A DNA stretch of 64,000 nt, taken from NCBI GenBank assembly GCA_036873755.1, contig JAVTVY010020464.1:19838-83837 (forward strand), read 5' to 3'. The notes below the pieces were generated by a model. It worked only from the letters and a program-made list of their open reading frames with translations. It was not told the origin of the DNA and ran no database searches. The position numbers were made by a program, and so were the translations under genes. Origin of the DNA: Hanleya hanleyi. Taxonomy: Eukaryota; Mollusca; Polyplacophora; Lepidopleurida; Hanleyidae. Of this stretch, positions 1-10,496 are shown in pieces. Each line of letters opens with the position of its first letter. Position 1 is the stretch's first letter.

Positions 1-355
1 AGATGCCCGTGGTAGTACCTTCACGTCATGTCGACAGAACTCTTCTGAATAGTATTTATGGAATGAACGAACAAACAAAGAAACAAACAAATATCTTATT
101 ATTTTTGTTCTCCTTTCTTTTAATATGTATCTGGGATGAATGTAATGTAAATGACATGACAACATGTGAGGGCACGGATATATAATTGTGTCTAAGATTT
201 TATGTGATACTAGGGCACACTTGTAGATATATTTTGGAATTTTCACTTACGTAATACCATGTAATGTAATGTAGGGTAGTGTAATATAGTATAAGATAAC
301 GTAATATGTCATTCTTAATTAGCTTAGACCACGTGGACAAACCGCGTATTATATA

Positions 356-392
<37 letters not shown>

Positions 393-1689
393 CATTGTCA
401 TTTAAAATTGTAGGCTCTGGAACATTTATGAGTGTAAAGATTACCTGGTATTAAATACATAGACTCACCGCAAACCAGGCGACATTGCAGCACTCTGTGG
501 AGTTCTGTTAGACGAAGGCATTGAAGCAGAGAGTTTGCAAAGCAAAGATTATTGTTAGGGAAGTTTACGAGTCTACCTCCGGGAAATATACCAGTAGACA
601 GCACTGCAAAATGATGTGTAAATTTATAATCAACATGGGAATGAAGAGAAAAAATATATACAAAAGATATGGCACGGAAGAGCTCTTTATATCTAAGCAA
701 TTAAACATGGGAAAGGTTTTGAAGACACAAACACTGGCACAGATTTTCACAGTATTCATTTCTGGAATCAGTTATTAATGTCAGGGAAAATCCCAGTGAT
801 ATGGACGTTTAATTGATATGTTCCAAGCCCATCTCTGTGTATAAAGTTCCCGATGCTGCAAAATTATTTTCTGTACTCTGATCTACATACATAGACATGT
901 TCATACTGCATCACATATACTTGCATTTGCTGTGATTTAACTGGTGAATACACTTAAATGAATTCGATGAAACTACAATGTTATAGTATAGATCATTCCC
1001 ATCATCACAAAGTTTTTCTTTGACAGCAAATCTAACCCTCTTCTGAAACGTCTCTCTGTAATCCCCCTTGGCACCTCTCTTTACTCGATATCGTTCTTCT
1101 ACAAAAATTAGTATGGTAACAAAACAAGAAGAACAAATGTACTCATCAAGATAGTTATTATTGAGGAGACCAGTTCAATACTGGAGATGTGCATTGTGAT
1201 AACATAGTCTGTGATAACACTGTATGTTCATTCTAATAACACTAAGTCCATCGTGATGACATAGTCAATGTTCATTGTGATAACCGTTAGTTCATTACAC
1301 ATTAAAAATATATCATTATTTATTTCATTTTCAGTTTATATTAATTAATTGATAGATGGTTGCAAAAAAGAGATATTATTCGCTACATTTGCATTGTTTT
1401 AAGCTGACAATATTTATTTTCTAATCACATCAAAAGTAGAGACATGCTTTTGTCTGAAATGCATATATCTATATCATTAGCAAAGTGCGACAGTGGTCAT
1501 GCAAGAAGACATTAAAACTATGATGGAAATTGATGCACAAATGAGACTTGTCAACTGCAGGGTATGTCGCAGTATCATGGACTGTATCAGTTATGACTTC
1601 ACTGTCTGCATGAAGTTGATATATATTATTATTAATCAACTATCAATGATATGAATCCAATACAAAGAAGTCGGCCTGCTTGATATGAC
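1..1689. other. Gene-free AT-rich stretch
   Basis: No open frame here looks like a protein I can place, and no promoter plus exon combination stands out. It holds a pure TA microsatellite (about 358-388), a GTAATGTAAT-like low-complexity run (about 250-300), and a few imperfect copies of a GTTCATTGTGATAAC-type unit (about 1165-1290). Confidence 0.6.
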
Positions 1690-1697
1690 CCAAAATC

Positions 1698-1780
1698 GGG
1701 CCAATATGAGGAAGGCGGGCCAATACGGAAAAGCAGGTCCAATACGGGAAAACAGGGCCAATATGGGCTGGGCCAATATG
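1698..1780. repeat. CCAAT-box minisatellite, five units
   Basis: Five CCAAT pentamers begin at 1701, 1720, 1739, 1758 and 1773, four of them exactly 19 bp apart. Four carry the context GGGCCAATA and one reads GGTCCAATA. CCAAT is the NF-Y core site. The array lies just upstream of an AACATGGCG start context at 1790, which resembles a proximal promoter, but a plain minisatellite is equally possible. The same GGGCCAATACGG core recurs inside the palindrome at 2578-2716, so the two loci share a repeat source. Confidence 0.6.
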
Positions 1781-1789
1781 ACTTTCAAC

Positions 1790-1898
1790 ATGGCGACGTT
1801 GAGGATGAACGATCCTCGATTCGCGATCTTCTCCGGATGATGTCACTGATTTCTCTGACTTTGAACGGATATTCAATGGCTTATGTGATAATATTTGA
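1790..1898 (+). pseudogene. Possible frameshifted first exon downstream of CCAAT array
   Basis: An ATG in good context (AACATGGCG) opens a short frame of 16 codons that hits TGA. Reading on in another frame gives about 20 acidic/aromatic residues (DDVTDFSDFERIFNGL) before the next stop. The two halves together look like one short acidic N-terminal exon broken by a frameshift. I do not recognise the protein. The case rests on start context, the upstream CCAAT array and residue composition only. Confidence 0.2.
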
Positions 1899-2577
1899 TA
1901 GAGCTGTACGTGCCGATACACAAACCTTGAAATCAAGTGAGGTGAGTCATGCTGAAATAGACTATAGTGACGCGAGCGCGAAATCGACGTGCTAAGTACA
2001 AGCAGACGTCAAAACAGCAATCCAACATTTACAGCAGTGCACTGATGAACGAAGCGATAACTACAGTGATATTTTACAACAGAAAGATGTCAGACTTGCA
2101 GCTAGAAAAGTTATTCACATATGGATATAACCGATAGAAATTATGCGGTCAAAACACCTGTAAAATGATGTTGAAAACTAGGGTCTCCATAGCATAATAT
2201 ATCTTCGATCCTCAAATCGGGACTGTACCAAATTTACGCCAGATTATAAGGTTGTATTTTACTGCACCGTTCTTATCAAATAAAATTAGTATTTCATCTG
2301 CTTGTATCTGTTTGACTCCGTTTCATACGTTGAAGACCCACGCTCAGGTTGAAGATGATCGGCCTATTCACCGTCCCGATTGTCACCGTCGTTTCCGATA
2401 TAGCTTACTGTAGAGGCTTTACTACGATAATGGCACTTCAAAAAGCACATAATAATAATCGTAGGAAATAAGCCTATTGTGAAGGAAGAAATACAGGGAG
2501 TCGCTGTACTAAAATATTCCTTGATGCATGTATTATAATCGATAAAAAAAAATTGTAGGTGAGTTAATTAATAAAAA
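1899..2577. other. No recognisable feature
   Basis: AT-rich sequence with no coding frame, promoter pair or repeat that I can support. Confidence 0.5.
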
Positions 2578-2716
2578 TGCCATTAACCAAGTGTTTTCAT
2601 ATTGGCCTGGTTATAGGTCCTCGGTCAGCCGTATTGGCCCTCGGCCTGCGGCCTCGGGCCAATACGGCAGGCCTCGGACCTATAACAAGGCCAATATGAA
2701 AACACTTGGTTAATAA
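2578..2716. repeat. Fold-back palindrome (MITE-like), about 139 bp
   Basis: The two halves are near-perfect inverted copies with arms of about 65 bp. The left arm starts ATTAACCAAGTGTTTTCATA and the right arm ends with its complement. The centre is GC-rich (CCTCGGCCTGCGGCCTCGGG). This is the shape of a fold-back or MITE insertion. The arms contain the GGGCCAATACGG core of the minisatellite 0.9 kb upstream. Confidence 0.75.
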
Positions 2717-4361
2717 CATAATATTATCATACCTCAGCAGAAATATAGGTAATGCATCCTTTTTCTCAGCAGTTCTTCGTCCTCAAAACAATAATCATTG
2801 TAATAACATAGAGCTGAACAAATGCTACATAACATCTCAAACCTTTTTTGGCAATCATAAGCAAATTTTCAGAACAAACCGTTGTAAGTAATACAATTAG
2901 TAAGTCTAATAATAATGACATTTTTTTTTACCTCAATTCTAGATAAATTACCTTAAAACCAGAAATATTTCTTAGTTTGTTTCATTTTGTCAGATTTATC
3001 TTATTTTAAGAAAAATTATCTTAAATAGGATTTAATTTTACTAGATATATCTTGTTATCAGAAAAGTTATCTTAAATAAGATTTATTTTTACCAGATGTA
3101 TGGTGTGATAAGAAAAGTTATCTTAACTAAGATGTCTTTTCTGTGATTTGTCTCCTTAAAATGTAAGATCGTGAATCGAGTGGAAACGGATCGCTACACT
3201 AATAGTATGAATCTGCATATGGTTTTCTGAAAGAAATTGTTCATTGTCAATTTGTAAGAGTTATGTTACAATTTGCCTAAGATATACGTGAAATTATATC
3301 TTCTACTTGAGTGAGGAACATATTTTTGTAATTTAGTATTTTTATCTGCAAGTCCACATTCACGTGCGGTTATTGTTTATATATGGGTTCATGTATTTGA
3401 TGCCGCCATTTTCAACTGAAGATTTCATGTTCTCCCACAATTCTCGCGATTATGTGGTATCCAGGTACATTATTGAGGAAACACAACTGAGCCTCTCAGT
3501 GGATCAGTCTACAGATGAATGAGAGTAGTATGTTGCTCAATGTGTTCAATGAACTGAGCGAAAACGTCGAAAATGAGATTTGCTTTCTTTGGGAGTGGAT
3601 TTACAGATATACAACAACAACAAATTGGGAAAAAACTAGATCCTAGGGGCGTCTGTTGGTGAAAATGCGGATCTGCAGATCTGTTTCGTCGTTTTTGTCT
3701 ACCTGAACATAGTCAATTAGAAAGTAAGTTTAAGACATGTCTTTGGAATGTAAATTGGTGGCAGATTGCCTCTGACAATCTTGACTGGCAAAAACATTTG
3801 GGGCTTTGAGTATTTGCATAAAATATCGGATCTGGATTCTACATGGTTTGCAGTTTATTGATTCCTCCAGTGTTTCCTAGTTCTTTCCTTCAGCTTTGGA
3901 AGAGTATTCGTATATGAACTTGGGTGTATGCTTTAGCTTGCAAGACCTTGCAACCCTGCCTGTGACTAAACATTGGGACTTCCTCCACCACAAGCACCTG
4001 ATGAGCACAAAGGCTGGGCAATTCTATTTGAACAGTTTAGGTGTTTTTACTTATCAAAAGTGCAATATGCTGTTATATTTGTAATGTCTATGGATAATTG
4101 AAGATTACAGATTTTCTAAATTTTGAGAATTATCCATCAATGTTTGGCTGTTTTGCATGGTTTTAATTATATCCGTCTATTGTCATAGTATACAACTTCG
4201 AGAAATGTTGTGCAAATATATTTTAGTATTACTGCTATAAATGGAAAAAAAGACTTGTCAAGGAGAGGTTTTAAGGATGAATGCCAGAACAAAGGCGTTA
4301 AAATATTTAAAATAATTTCTTTATTTATGTGTTTTACATTTATTACTTACTTTTGCCCTTC
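2717..4361. other. Gene-free stretch with a 51-bp diverged tandem repeat
   Basis: Around 3000-3160 a unit containing AAGAAAAGTTATCTTAAATA is repeated about three times (near 3008, 3060 and 3110), with TAGATATATCTTGTTATC-type spacers. The rest, including the 62-codon frame at 3896, shows no recognisable domain. Confidence 0.5.
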
Positions 4362-4414
4362 AGTTGCATGATGATGGGTTGAAAGCGACGTTAAATCCTA
4401 TTCACTCACTCACA
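4362..4414 (+). mobile_element. SINE 3' tail fragment
   Basis: The segment GAAAGCGACGTTAAATCC followed by CACTCACTCAC is the same 3' tail seen on the SINEs at 11616, 13335 and 62946. No head is visible, so this is a truncated copy. Confidence 0.55.
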
Positions 4415-4816
4415 CTTCAATTGCATGACATTATTTTGATCATGTTTTTATTTTACATGTATAATGCTAACTGTAACAAGCATATATTCATGTTCAGTTT
4501 TTGAAAGTAATATGATACAAAAAAAACATTAGTTAAAAACGTTAATTGGATTGTAGGAAAATATTTGAAGTTTCACTATGGACCTCGTTATTTTATTGTT
4601 CCTGTGGGGAATTGCGGTGTGGCTGAAATTATTGGGATACCTATTCTACATGCATAAACTTTTGCATCTAATATGTGAAGACTATTCACTACATGTATCA
4701 TTTGAATAAAATTTCCCCATCTTTAATATATTTTTTTGTCATTTAATTTGATTAAATGTTGTTTAGCATGGTTTTTCTTAATTAAATAAATGTTCATGGC
4801 TTCGTGTTTAGCGCGA

Positions 4817-5005
4817 GTGACCTTTGACCCTGCGCTGCTCGGAAGTGACGTCATCGTACGCAGACGCACACACACATACCTGGTGCACCCTGTACCCTAT
4901 AGCCCGTAGGGCATAGGGTACACCAGGGTGCGGGTGCACGAGGTATGTGTGTGAGCGCCTGCGTACGATGACGTCACTTGAGAGCAGCGCAGGGTGAAAG
5001 GTCAC
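4817..5005. repeat. 189-bp palindrome with two CRE sites
   Basis: The left arm begins GTGACCTTTGACCCTGCGCT and the right arm ends with the matching complement at 5005, with the turn near 4903 (GTACCCTAT against ATAGGGTAC). The arms are about 90 bp with few mismatches. Each carries TGACGTCA next to CGTACG, the full palindromic cAMP-response-element core. Immediately outside, CTTCCGGTCACGTG is repeated twice (E-box CACGTG). It could be an element terminus or a symmetric enhancer for the C2H2 gene about 385 bp downstream. Confidence 0.8.
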
Positions 5006-5094
5006 TTCCGGTCACGTGGTCAAAGGTCGCTTCCGGTCACGTGACAGAAAGTGCACTCAGAGTTCAAAGGTTAATCGTCCTCCAATACCCCTTT

Positions 5095-5330
5095 ATCGCT
5101 CGTTAAGTCGCTGAGACGGGCGTTAAGGCGTAAAGATAGGGCGTTAAGGCATTGAGACAGGCGTTAAGGCGTAACGACGGGTGTTGAGGGGCGTTGAGAC
5201 GGGCGTTAAGGCGTAACGACGGGCGTCACTGCATTTCGATGTATTGGTGGCAATTCCATGAAAATCAAGGCTTCTGAGCGCTAGTTTACCAGGGCGTTGA
5301 AGCGTTAAGCTAAGCGTTGACGGGCGTTAC
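5095..5330 (+). repeat. GGCGTTAAGGCGTAACGACGG short direct repeats, left block
   Basis: A run of degenerate 10-20 bp repeats built on GGCGTTAAGGCG and GACGGGCGTT leads into the promoter of the C2H2 gene. The core GGCGTTAAGGCGTAACGACG near 5204-5227 is repeated exactly at 6295-6318, beyond the gene's 3' end, so the gene sits between matching direct repeats. Confidence 0.7.
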
Positions 5331-5334
5331 TGTC

Positions 5335-5342
5335 TATAAAAG
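5335..5342 (+). promoter_or_regulatory. TATA box of the C2H2 gene
   Basis: TATAAAAG lies about 46-53 bp upstream of the ATG at 5388. A start site near 5365 would give a leader of about 20-25 bases. Confidence 0.65.
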
Positions 5343-5387
5343 CAAGTGTATCGCCAAAACACGCACAGTCGACGTCCAACCGTCAAT

Positions 5388-5987
5388 ATGGCTTTTACTT
5401 GCTCTGAGTGCCAACGCACGTTCACCAGACGTTACGATATGATGCAACACGAGAAAAATATACATGGGATTGAAGACTCCGAGGCACAAGAAGCCGATAC
5501 AGAGATTGATGAGAGTCTATCTACTCATACGGAGAGCTTGACCTCAGATAGTCAGCCTACATCCCAGGAAAGTGACATTGTTGAGAGTCTATATACTGAT
5601 ACGGAGAGCTTGACCTCAGATAGTCAGCCTACATACCAGGAATGTGAGGCAGAACCTACCTTCTGGGATCGTATTGTGACAGCAGCTATCAATACTCATG
5701 CTTCAGCGATCGAGGACGCCGGACAGGATAACTTACAACAGGCGTACACCCAAATGCGGTCCTACATCAGGAAAATAGCCATGGCGATCTATGAACAGTA
5801 TACATTACTACCGCTTGAAATGAAAGACGACCCCACGCACAGGTCAATCATGAAGACCAAGCGTCACTTGGAAGAGGATATGGGGCTATCACCCACTGAG
5901 GCCCTGGAAAATGCGAGCAGGATGCGCAAACAACTCTTTCTGGACATGCTGCCCGAACAATATCCAGGCCTGCCCGACGACGATTAG
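5388..5987 (+). CDS. Intronless protein with one N-terminal C2H2 zinc finger
   Basis: The product is 199 residues. A single finger opens the protein (C5, C8, H21, H26; C-x2-C-x12-H-x4-H, with the usual F12). An acidic Ser/Thr-rich linker follows, built from two near-identical 24-residue units (about 43-66 and 67-89, each with TESLTSDSQPT). The last 105 residues start at a Trp near 93 and look helical and charged. I chose ATG 5388 because it follows the TATA box at usual distance, has A at -3 and G at +4, and starts just before the finger; only a GTG lies further upstream in frame. A short N-terminal finger with an acidic linker and a Trp-led helical tail is an architecture I associate with multicopy invertebrate genes near mobile elements; that is memory, not proof. 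A nucleic-acid-binding role is inferred. Confidence 0.8.
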   Translation: MAFTCSECQRTFTRRYDMMQHEKNIHGIEDSEAQEADTEIDESLSTHTESLTSDSQPTSQESDIVESLYTDTESLTSDSQPTYQECEAEPTFWDRIVTAAINTHASAIEDAGQDNLQQAYTQMRSYIRKIAMAIYEQYTLLPLEMKDDPTHRSIMKTKRHLEEDMGLSPTEALENASRMRKQLFLDMLPEQYPGLPDDD

Positions 5988-6183
5988 GTCACACTGAAAG
6001 TTTCTGAAACGGCGACTTCTGATTGGACAAGCGCAGCCGAGAATACATCAAACGCAGTAACGGGCAAGAACGAATATGACTGATACAGCGCCAAATTACC
6101 GCCTCTGATTAGACAAGTCTTCTTGAATTGTAAACATACCCAACGCGGCTCCCCCAGCGTGCGTATGATGTACTGGAGGGTAG

Positions 6184-6189
6184 AATAAA
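6184..6189 (+). terminator. Poly(A) signal of the C2H2 gene
   Basis: AATAAA lies 197 bases after the stop codon, followed by an A run and then GTTGTTGTTGTT/TCTC-rich sequence of the kind found downstream of cleavage sites. With the TATA box it closes a complete single-exon transcription unit of about 0.85 kb. Confidence 0.6.
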
Positions 6190-6270
6190 CCATATGAAAA
6201 AAAACATGTTGTTGTTGTTCTCTCATCTCTCATCCTTGTTGTTGTTGTTTTTCTTTCAACTGTGTATATC

Positions 6271-6435
6271 ATGGCGTCAAGGCGTTATGCTAAGGCGTTA
6301 AGGCGTAACGACGGGCGTTAAGGCGTTACGACGGGAGCTCGGAGCTCGGGGATGGAGTAGTCGGGAGCTCGGAGCTCGGGGATGAGGCAGGCGGGAGCTC
6401 GGAGCTCGGGGATGAGGCAGGCGGGAGCTCGGGGC
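6271..6435 (+). repeat. Right block: GGCGTTAAGG repeats plus a 30-bp GAGCTCGG minisatellite
   Basis: The first part (6271-6335) repeats the motifs found left of the C2H2 gene. The second part is 3.5 copies of a 30-bp unit (GGGAGCTCGGAGCTCGGGGA plus a variable end) starting near 6334, 6363 and 6393. Any open frame across it is a product of the repeat. Confidence 0.75.
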
Positions 6436-6751
6436 CCCAAGATTCTTGCTTTCTATACTACTCCTAAATGTAAGATGAGGACCCGGATGTAAAACTGATA
6501 CCCCACACGGTCCATTTGACCAGGTATGGTCCCCCAATCACTCAACAAACCTCCACGAATCCCAAAATGCCTGCTTGCTATACTACGACCACACTGCGCA
6601 TGCGCAAAATGATGAAAACGGACGATACATTAGTCCATTCGGATCCCACTCACTCACTCACTCACTCACTCGCTCACAGGAAAGTACCCGGCTGTAGGTC
6701 AGACAGGTCCAAACATGTTCCCCAAGGTCACGCCCGATTCACGCCTACCGG
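6436..6751. other. Linker with NRF-1-like palindrome and CACT microsatellite
   Basis: TGCGCATGCGCA lies at about 6596-6607, the same palindrome found in most units of the 15-kb array. An ACTC/CACT microsatellite spans about 6648-6678. No gene is seen. Confidence 0.5.
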
Positions 6752-7510
6752 ATGTAGGGGTGAAGTCCGTGTTTCGCTTTTTATATTTTCGGTACAACTC
6801 CTAAATTTACAGACACCCACCCTGCCTCTCTCACCAGGCCCCGATAAGCCCGGGGGACCGATATTCGCCCTTTGGGATAGGGTTGATAGGAGTTTTCCCC
6901 TATTTTAGGGGTAAAGTCCGTGTTCACCTTTCATATTTTCGGGGACAAATCTTCATTTTACATGCACCCACCCATGATTTGATAGGCAGAACCCGATAAG
7001 CCCGGGGACCGATATTCGCCCTTTGGGATAGGGTTGATAGGGGTTTCCTCTATTGTAGGGGTAAAGTCCATGTTCCGCTTTTTATATTTTCGGGACAAAT
7101 CTTAAATTTACATACACCCACCTTGCCCCTCTCAGTAGGCCCCGATAAGCCCGGGGGACCGATATCCGCCCTTTTGGGATAGGGTTGATAGGAGTTTTCC
7201 CCTATTTTAGGGGTAAAGTCCGTGCTCCGCCTTTTATATTTTCGGGGACAAATCCTCATTTTACATGCACCCACCCATGACTTGATAGGCAGAACCCGAA
7301 AAGCCCGGAGACCGACATTCGCCCTTTGGGACAGGGTTGAAAGGGGATGTCCTCTATTGTAGGGGTAAAGTCCGTGTTTCGCTTTTTTATATTTTCGGGG
7401 CAAATCCTAAATTTACATACACCCCCTCCCCCACCCTACCTCTCTCAGCAGGCCCCGATAAGCCAAAAATTTCCCAGGCTGGACCTATACCCCTAAACCA
7501 GTCCCGTATA
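6752..7510 (+). repeat. 151-bp satellite in 302-bp dimers, five units
   Basis: Units begin at AGGGGT(G/A)AAGTCC near 6756, 6907, 7058, 7209 and 7361, a spacing of 151-152 bp. The common body is CGATAAGCCCGGGGGACCGA followed by TTTGGGATAGGGTTGATAG. Two unit types alternate: A (CCTAAATTTACA, then CTCTCAGTAGGCC-like) and B (CTTCATTTTACATGCACCCA, then TTGATAGGCAGAACCC). The order is A-B-A-B-A, so the higher-order period is about 302 bp. Open frames on both strands here are repeat artefacts. Confidence 0.85.
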
Positions 7511-9096
7511 GATTCAATATGCAAATGTTCGAATCAGGGGAGATAACCCGGAATTTGCCGAAAACCACAAAAGCGCATCAAGAGTTACCTCCCCCGGCAA
7601 AACACTAATTTTGATGCTTAGACTATACTACTTATTGGGCAATTGTCCAAACCAACTAAATATTATAAACTTGGTCAATACTTTATCAAAATATCTGCAA
7701 ATTATTGTAAGTGTGCTATTTAGCATCATGCACAAGTTTATAAAGGAGTCCATACATTAAGGCGAAAATCAACAAATTATCATATCGGCTTGGTTTCATA
7801 TTTGCTAGGAAATGCCCAAATGATATTTAACTTAAGCTGTCCACCTTCTGTTCGTCCATCAGTTTGTCCAGTTTAGAATATGTTGTTGTATTATGTCATT
7901 TGTACTTTGTACATTTGTATGCATTTGTACATTGTATACATTTTAATCATTAGGTACAAATTTTATACAACAAATTTCTATACTAAGCCTATTACAGTCT
8001 ACGTTTACATAGGGCCGGATGGCATAACAGTGTGAAGAAACTTGGTGATATTGTTATTGGTTTCCATCACGTAATCATATTAGCCTGATAATAAAAATCA
8101 AGCTACCTGGTTTTCCGGTTTGCACTTTTGTTTACGCCACAGAGACAGGAACCCAAGCTATACAAAACAACGAGTCAGGAGTTAAAGACCCAAGTTTTCG
8201 ATTCTATTGTGCGACATCTTTTTCTCCCAAACTTAACGTTGACCACTGTGCGAGTAAAACAAAACTCTAATAATTATCCGTTTTTGGCATAAATGATGAG
8301 CCGGAAACATGACAATGAATTAGGTGTTGATGATCCACGGGAGCCCAAAAAAAACAGCTACTGACGACAATACAGGACTATCTTTTCAACAATTAAACAG
8401 AAACTTGCTGCACTGGGCGTTTCCACAAAACTCCGGAAGAAGGAATAGCTCCTGACATTGTTAAATCTGTTAAATTCACCTGAATGTTCACCAATGGCTA
8501 TTTGTATGTCTGTACTGTGACAGTCAGACTGACTAGAGAATCGTTTCCTTTATCATGAAATATTTGTACATATTTAATAAAACAGTAGTTCCAATTGAAT
8601 TATTTATGTTTTTAATTTTGATTTGGAATGGTTTGGGCACTTATCACAGTTCATGCCGCTTTGCATACTACACAATGAAGATCTATGCTTAATCCACCGA
8701 GCAGGTATCGTCATCTGTGAATGGAGTCCATGCGTTAATTGCCCACGGCCGGTTCACTTAAGCCGAACGCCTAAGCCGAACGCCTAAGGTCTCTCTCTTA
8801 AAAATTCTCAAATTTTAAATTGAAATGGAAGCAAGAAGATGTTTAATAGTCAGCCTAAATAAAACACCATGAGAAAGAACACGAACGTTTCTGTATGACG
8901 CCTTGCGAACAAATTTTGTCGGCTGAACCGATTTTTCCCCATAAACTTTAAAAATGAGCTACTTTCGACTTTTTTGGTGAAAATCCTATGTTAAGATATA
9001 TGGGAAAAACGTCATTCGAACCTCAATTTTTAAATTAAATTGGAAGCAAGTAAACCACTTTCTATGGCCAAATAAAATGGCACATTATACAATTAT
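7511..9096. other. Gene-free stretch
   Basis: No supported coding sequence. Three copies of a TAAGCCGAACGCC-like 13-mer lie near 8759-8790. Two loosely similar segments near 8810 and 9030 share TTAAATTGAAATGGAAGCAAG-like sequence, so an old duplicated repeat is likely. Confidence 0.5.
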
Positions 9097-9235
9097 TGCA
9101 TGTTATAGAGCGGGACATCACGATTTGTCAGCTCAACACAATTAGTGATGTACAACCAGCGCGCAGCTTGAGTTGCACATCACTTGTCGAGAGCTGACAA
9201 ATCGTGATGTTCCACTCGATAACATGCAATAGTTG
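9097..9235. repeat. Fold-back inverted repeat, about 139 bp
   Basis: The left arm (TATTGCATGTTATAGAGCGG, then ACATCACGATTTGTCAGCTC) is matched in reverse complement by the right arm, which ends near 9235. Arms are about 60 bp with small differences, around a short centre near 9160. The pairing weakens but continues a little outside. The form is that of a MITE. Confidence 0.75.
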
Positions 9236-10496
9236 TTTTATTATACCGAATGTCATATTTGAATAAAATGGGGACTTTATAATCATGTACATGAGGATGG
9301 TACAGTGAAATATAAGTACATGTATATCGTATTCAACACTGCGCAACAGTTGTTGATTTCAAAACGCCGTTTGTCGACTCAATCGCATAATTTGGATGAG
9401 TAACGGTCTCGGTGATCTTACGTACCTTTTCAAAAGATGCCAAATTTATTTCAATCAATTACCAAATCTCATTCACTAATTTCTATCATCAACGGGCCGA
9501 CGTATACACATCAGGTCGATGAAGATACACATCAATCTTCGTTTCGGGGAGTATGTTGGCGCGAGCACTATGGGAGGCAACTCTAGGCCCGACAGATGTC
9601 GCCGTGGAACAATTTGTCATGTTCAACGCTTTGTCGTGGTTCAAGACATTTATTCAACAGTAAGGCCGCAAGATATGACTGCATCATCACTGAACATCAC
9701 GATTTGTAGAATGACACGTGACAGGCTGTCAACCAATGAAAACATTACGAATTTACATGAGATATAATGGTATACGGATATATTCTTCAAAATTAACATG
9801 ATATGCGAACAAATTCTGTCATCAAAAGGGAAATGCTTGATTTTCAGCGACGAAACGTATTGCCCTATCTAAACCCAGGTTAAATTTCCCGGACTCTGAG
9901 AGCAGTGGTGGCGATCCGTGCCAAACAGAGTTGTCTTCCCTTAAGTCCCATAGTTCCACATGAATGACTGTATAATGTACAACGTATAATGTAACCGTAT
10001 AGAATTATTACCAACGCTGTTATATATCGCAAAATAATTAGTTCCAGACGAGCATGGGAAGTCGAACTCCCTGTCTGTGTCATGGATATATCTTCTCGTG
10101 GGACATTCATACTAGTGGATGAAGCATTCTGAAACTCATATGGCTGATAAAATGATGAACCCCATTATTTACAGCAAACACTACCCAGGTTTTATACTCT
10201 AAACTCTCACGGTCCAGCATGTCCAGAGTGACGTAAAACAGGGGCGACGGACGTTTGAAATGGATCTATCGTCCGTTTTTGGATTCTTCTATAAATTTCA
10301 GCATGAATTCTTGAATATTTTAAAAAATTACATCACGCGGGAGTAATATATTGGCTCAGTGTGCCATATTTTAGATATATTAAAAAAAATCATGCTACAA
10401 TGTATACGCAAAAGACTAAGGTGTGTTTTGTACAAAACATATTTTTATGCAGAATTGTAATAATTTTTTACGCCTATGTAAAACGACACTTGGCCT
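9236..10496. other. Gene-free stretch 3' of the receptor gene
   Basis: No coding signal is supported. The receptor's 3' end (minus strand) would extend into this region, but I see no clear poly(A) signal within the first 100 bases. Confidence 0.45.

Noticed and set aside
6516..7546. Three open frames of 69-130 codons on both strands
   Set aside because: They lie over the 151-bp satellite or the CACT microsatellite and exist because of the repeat period.
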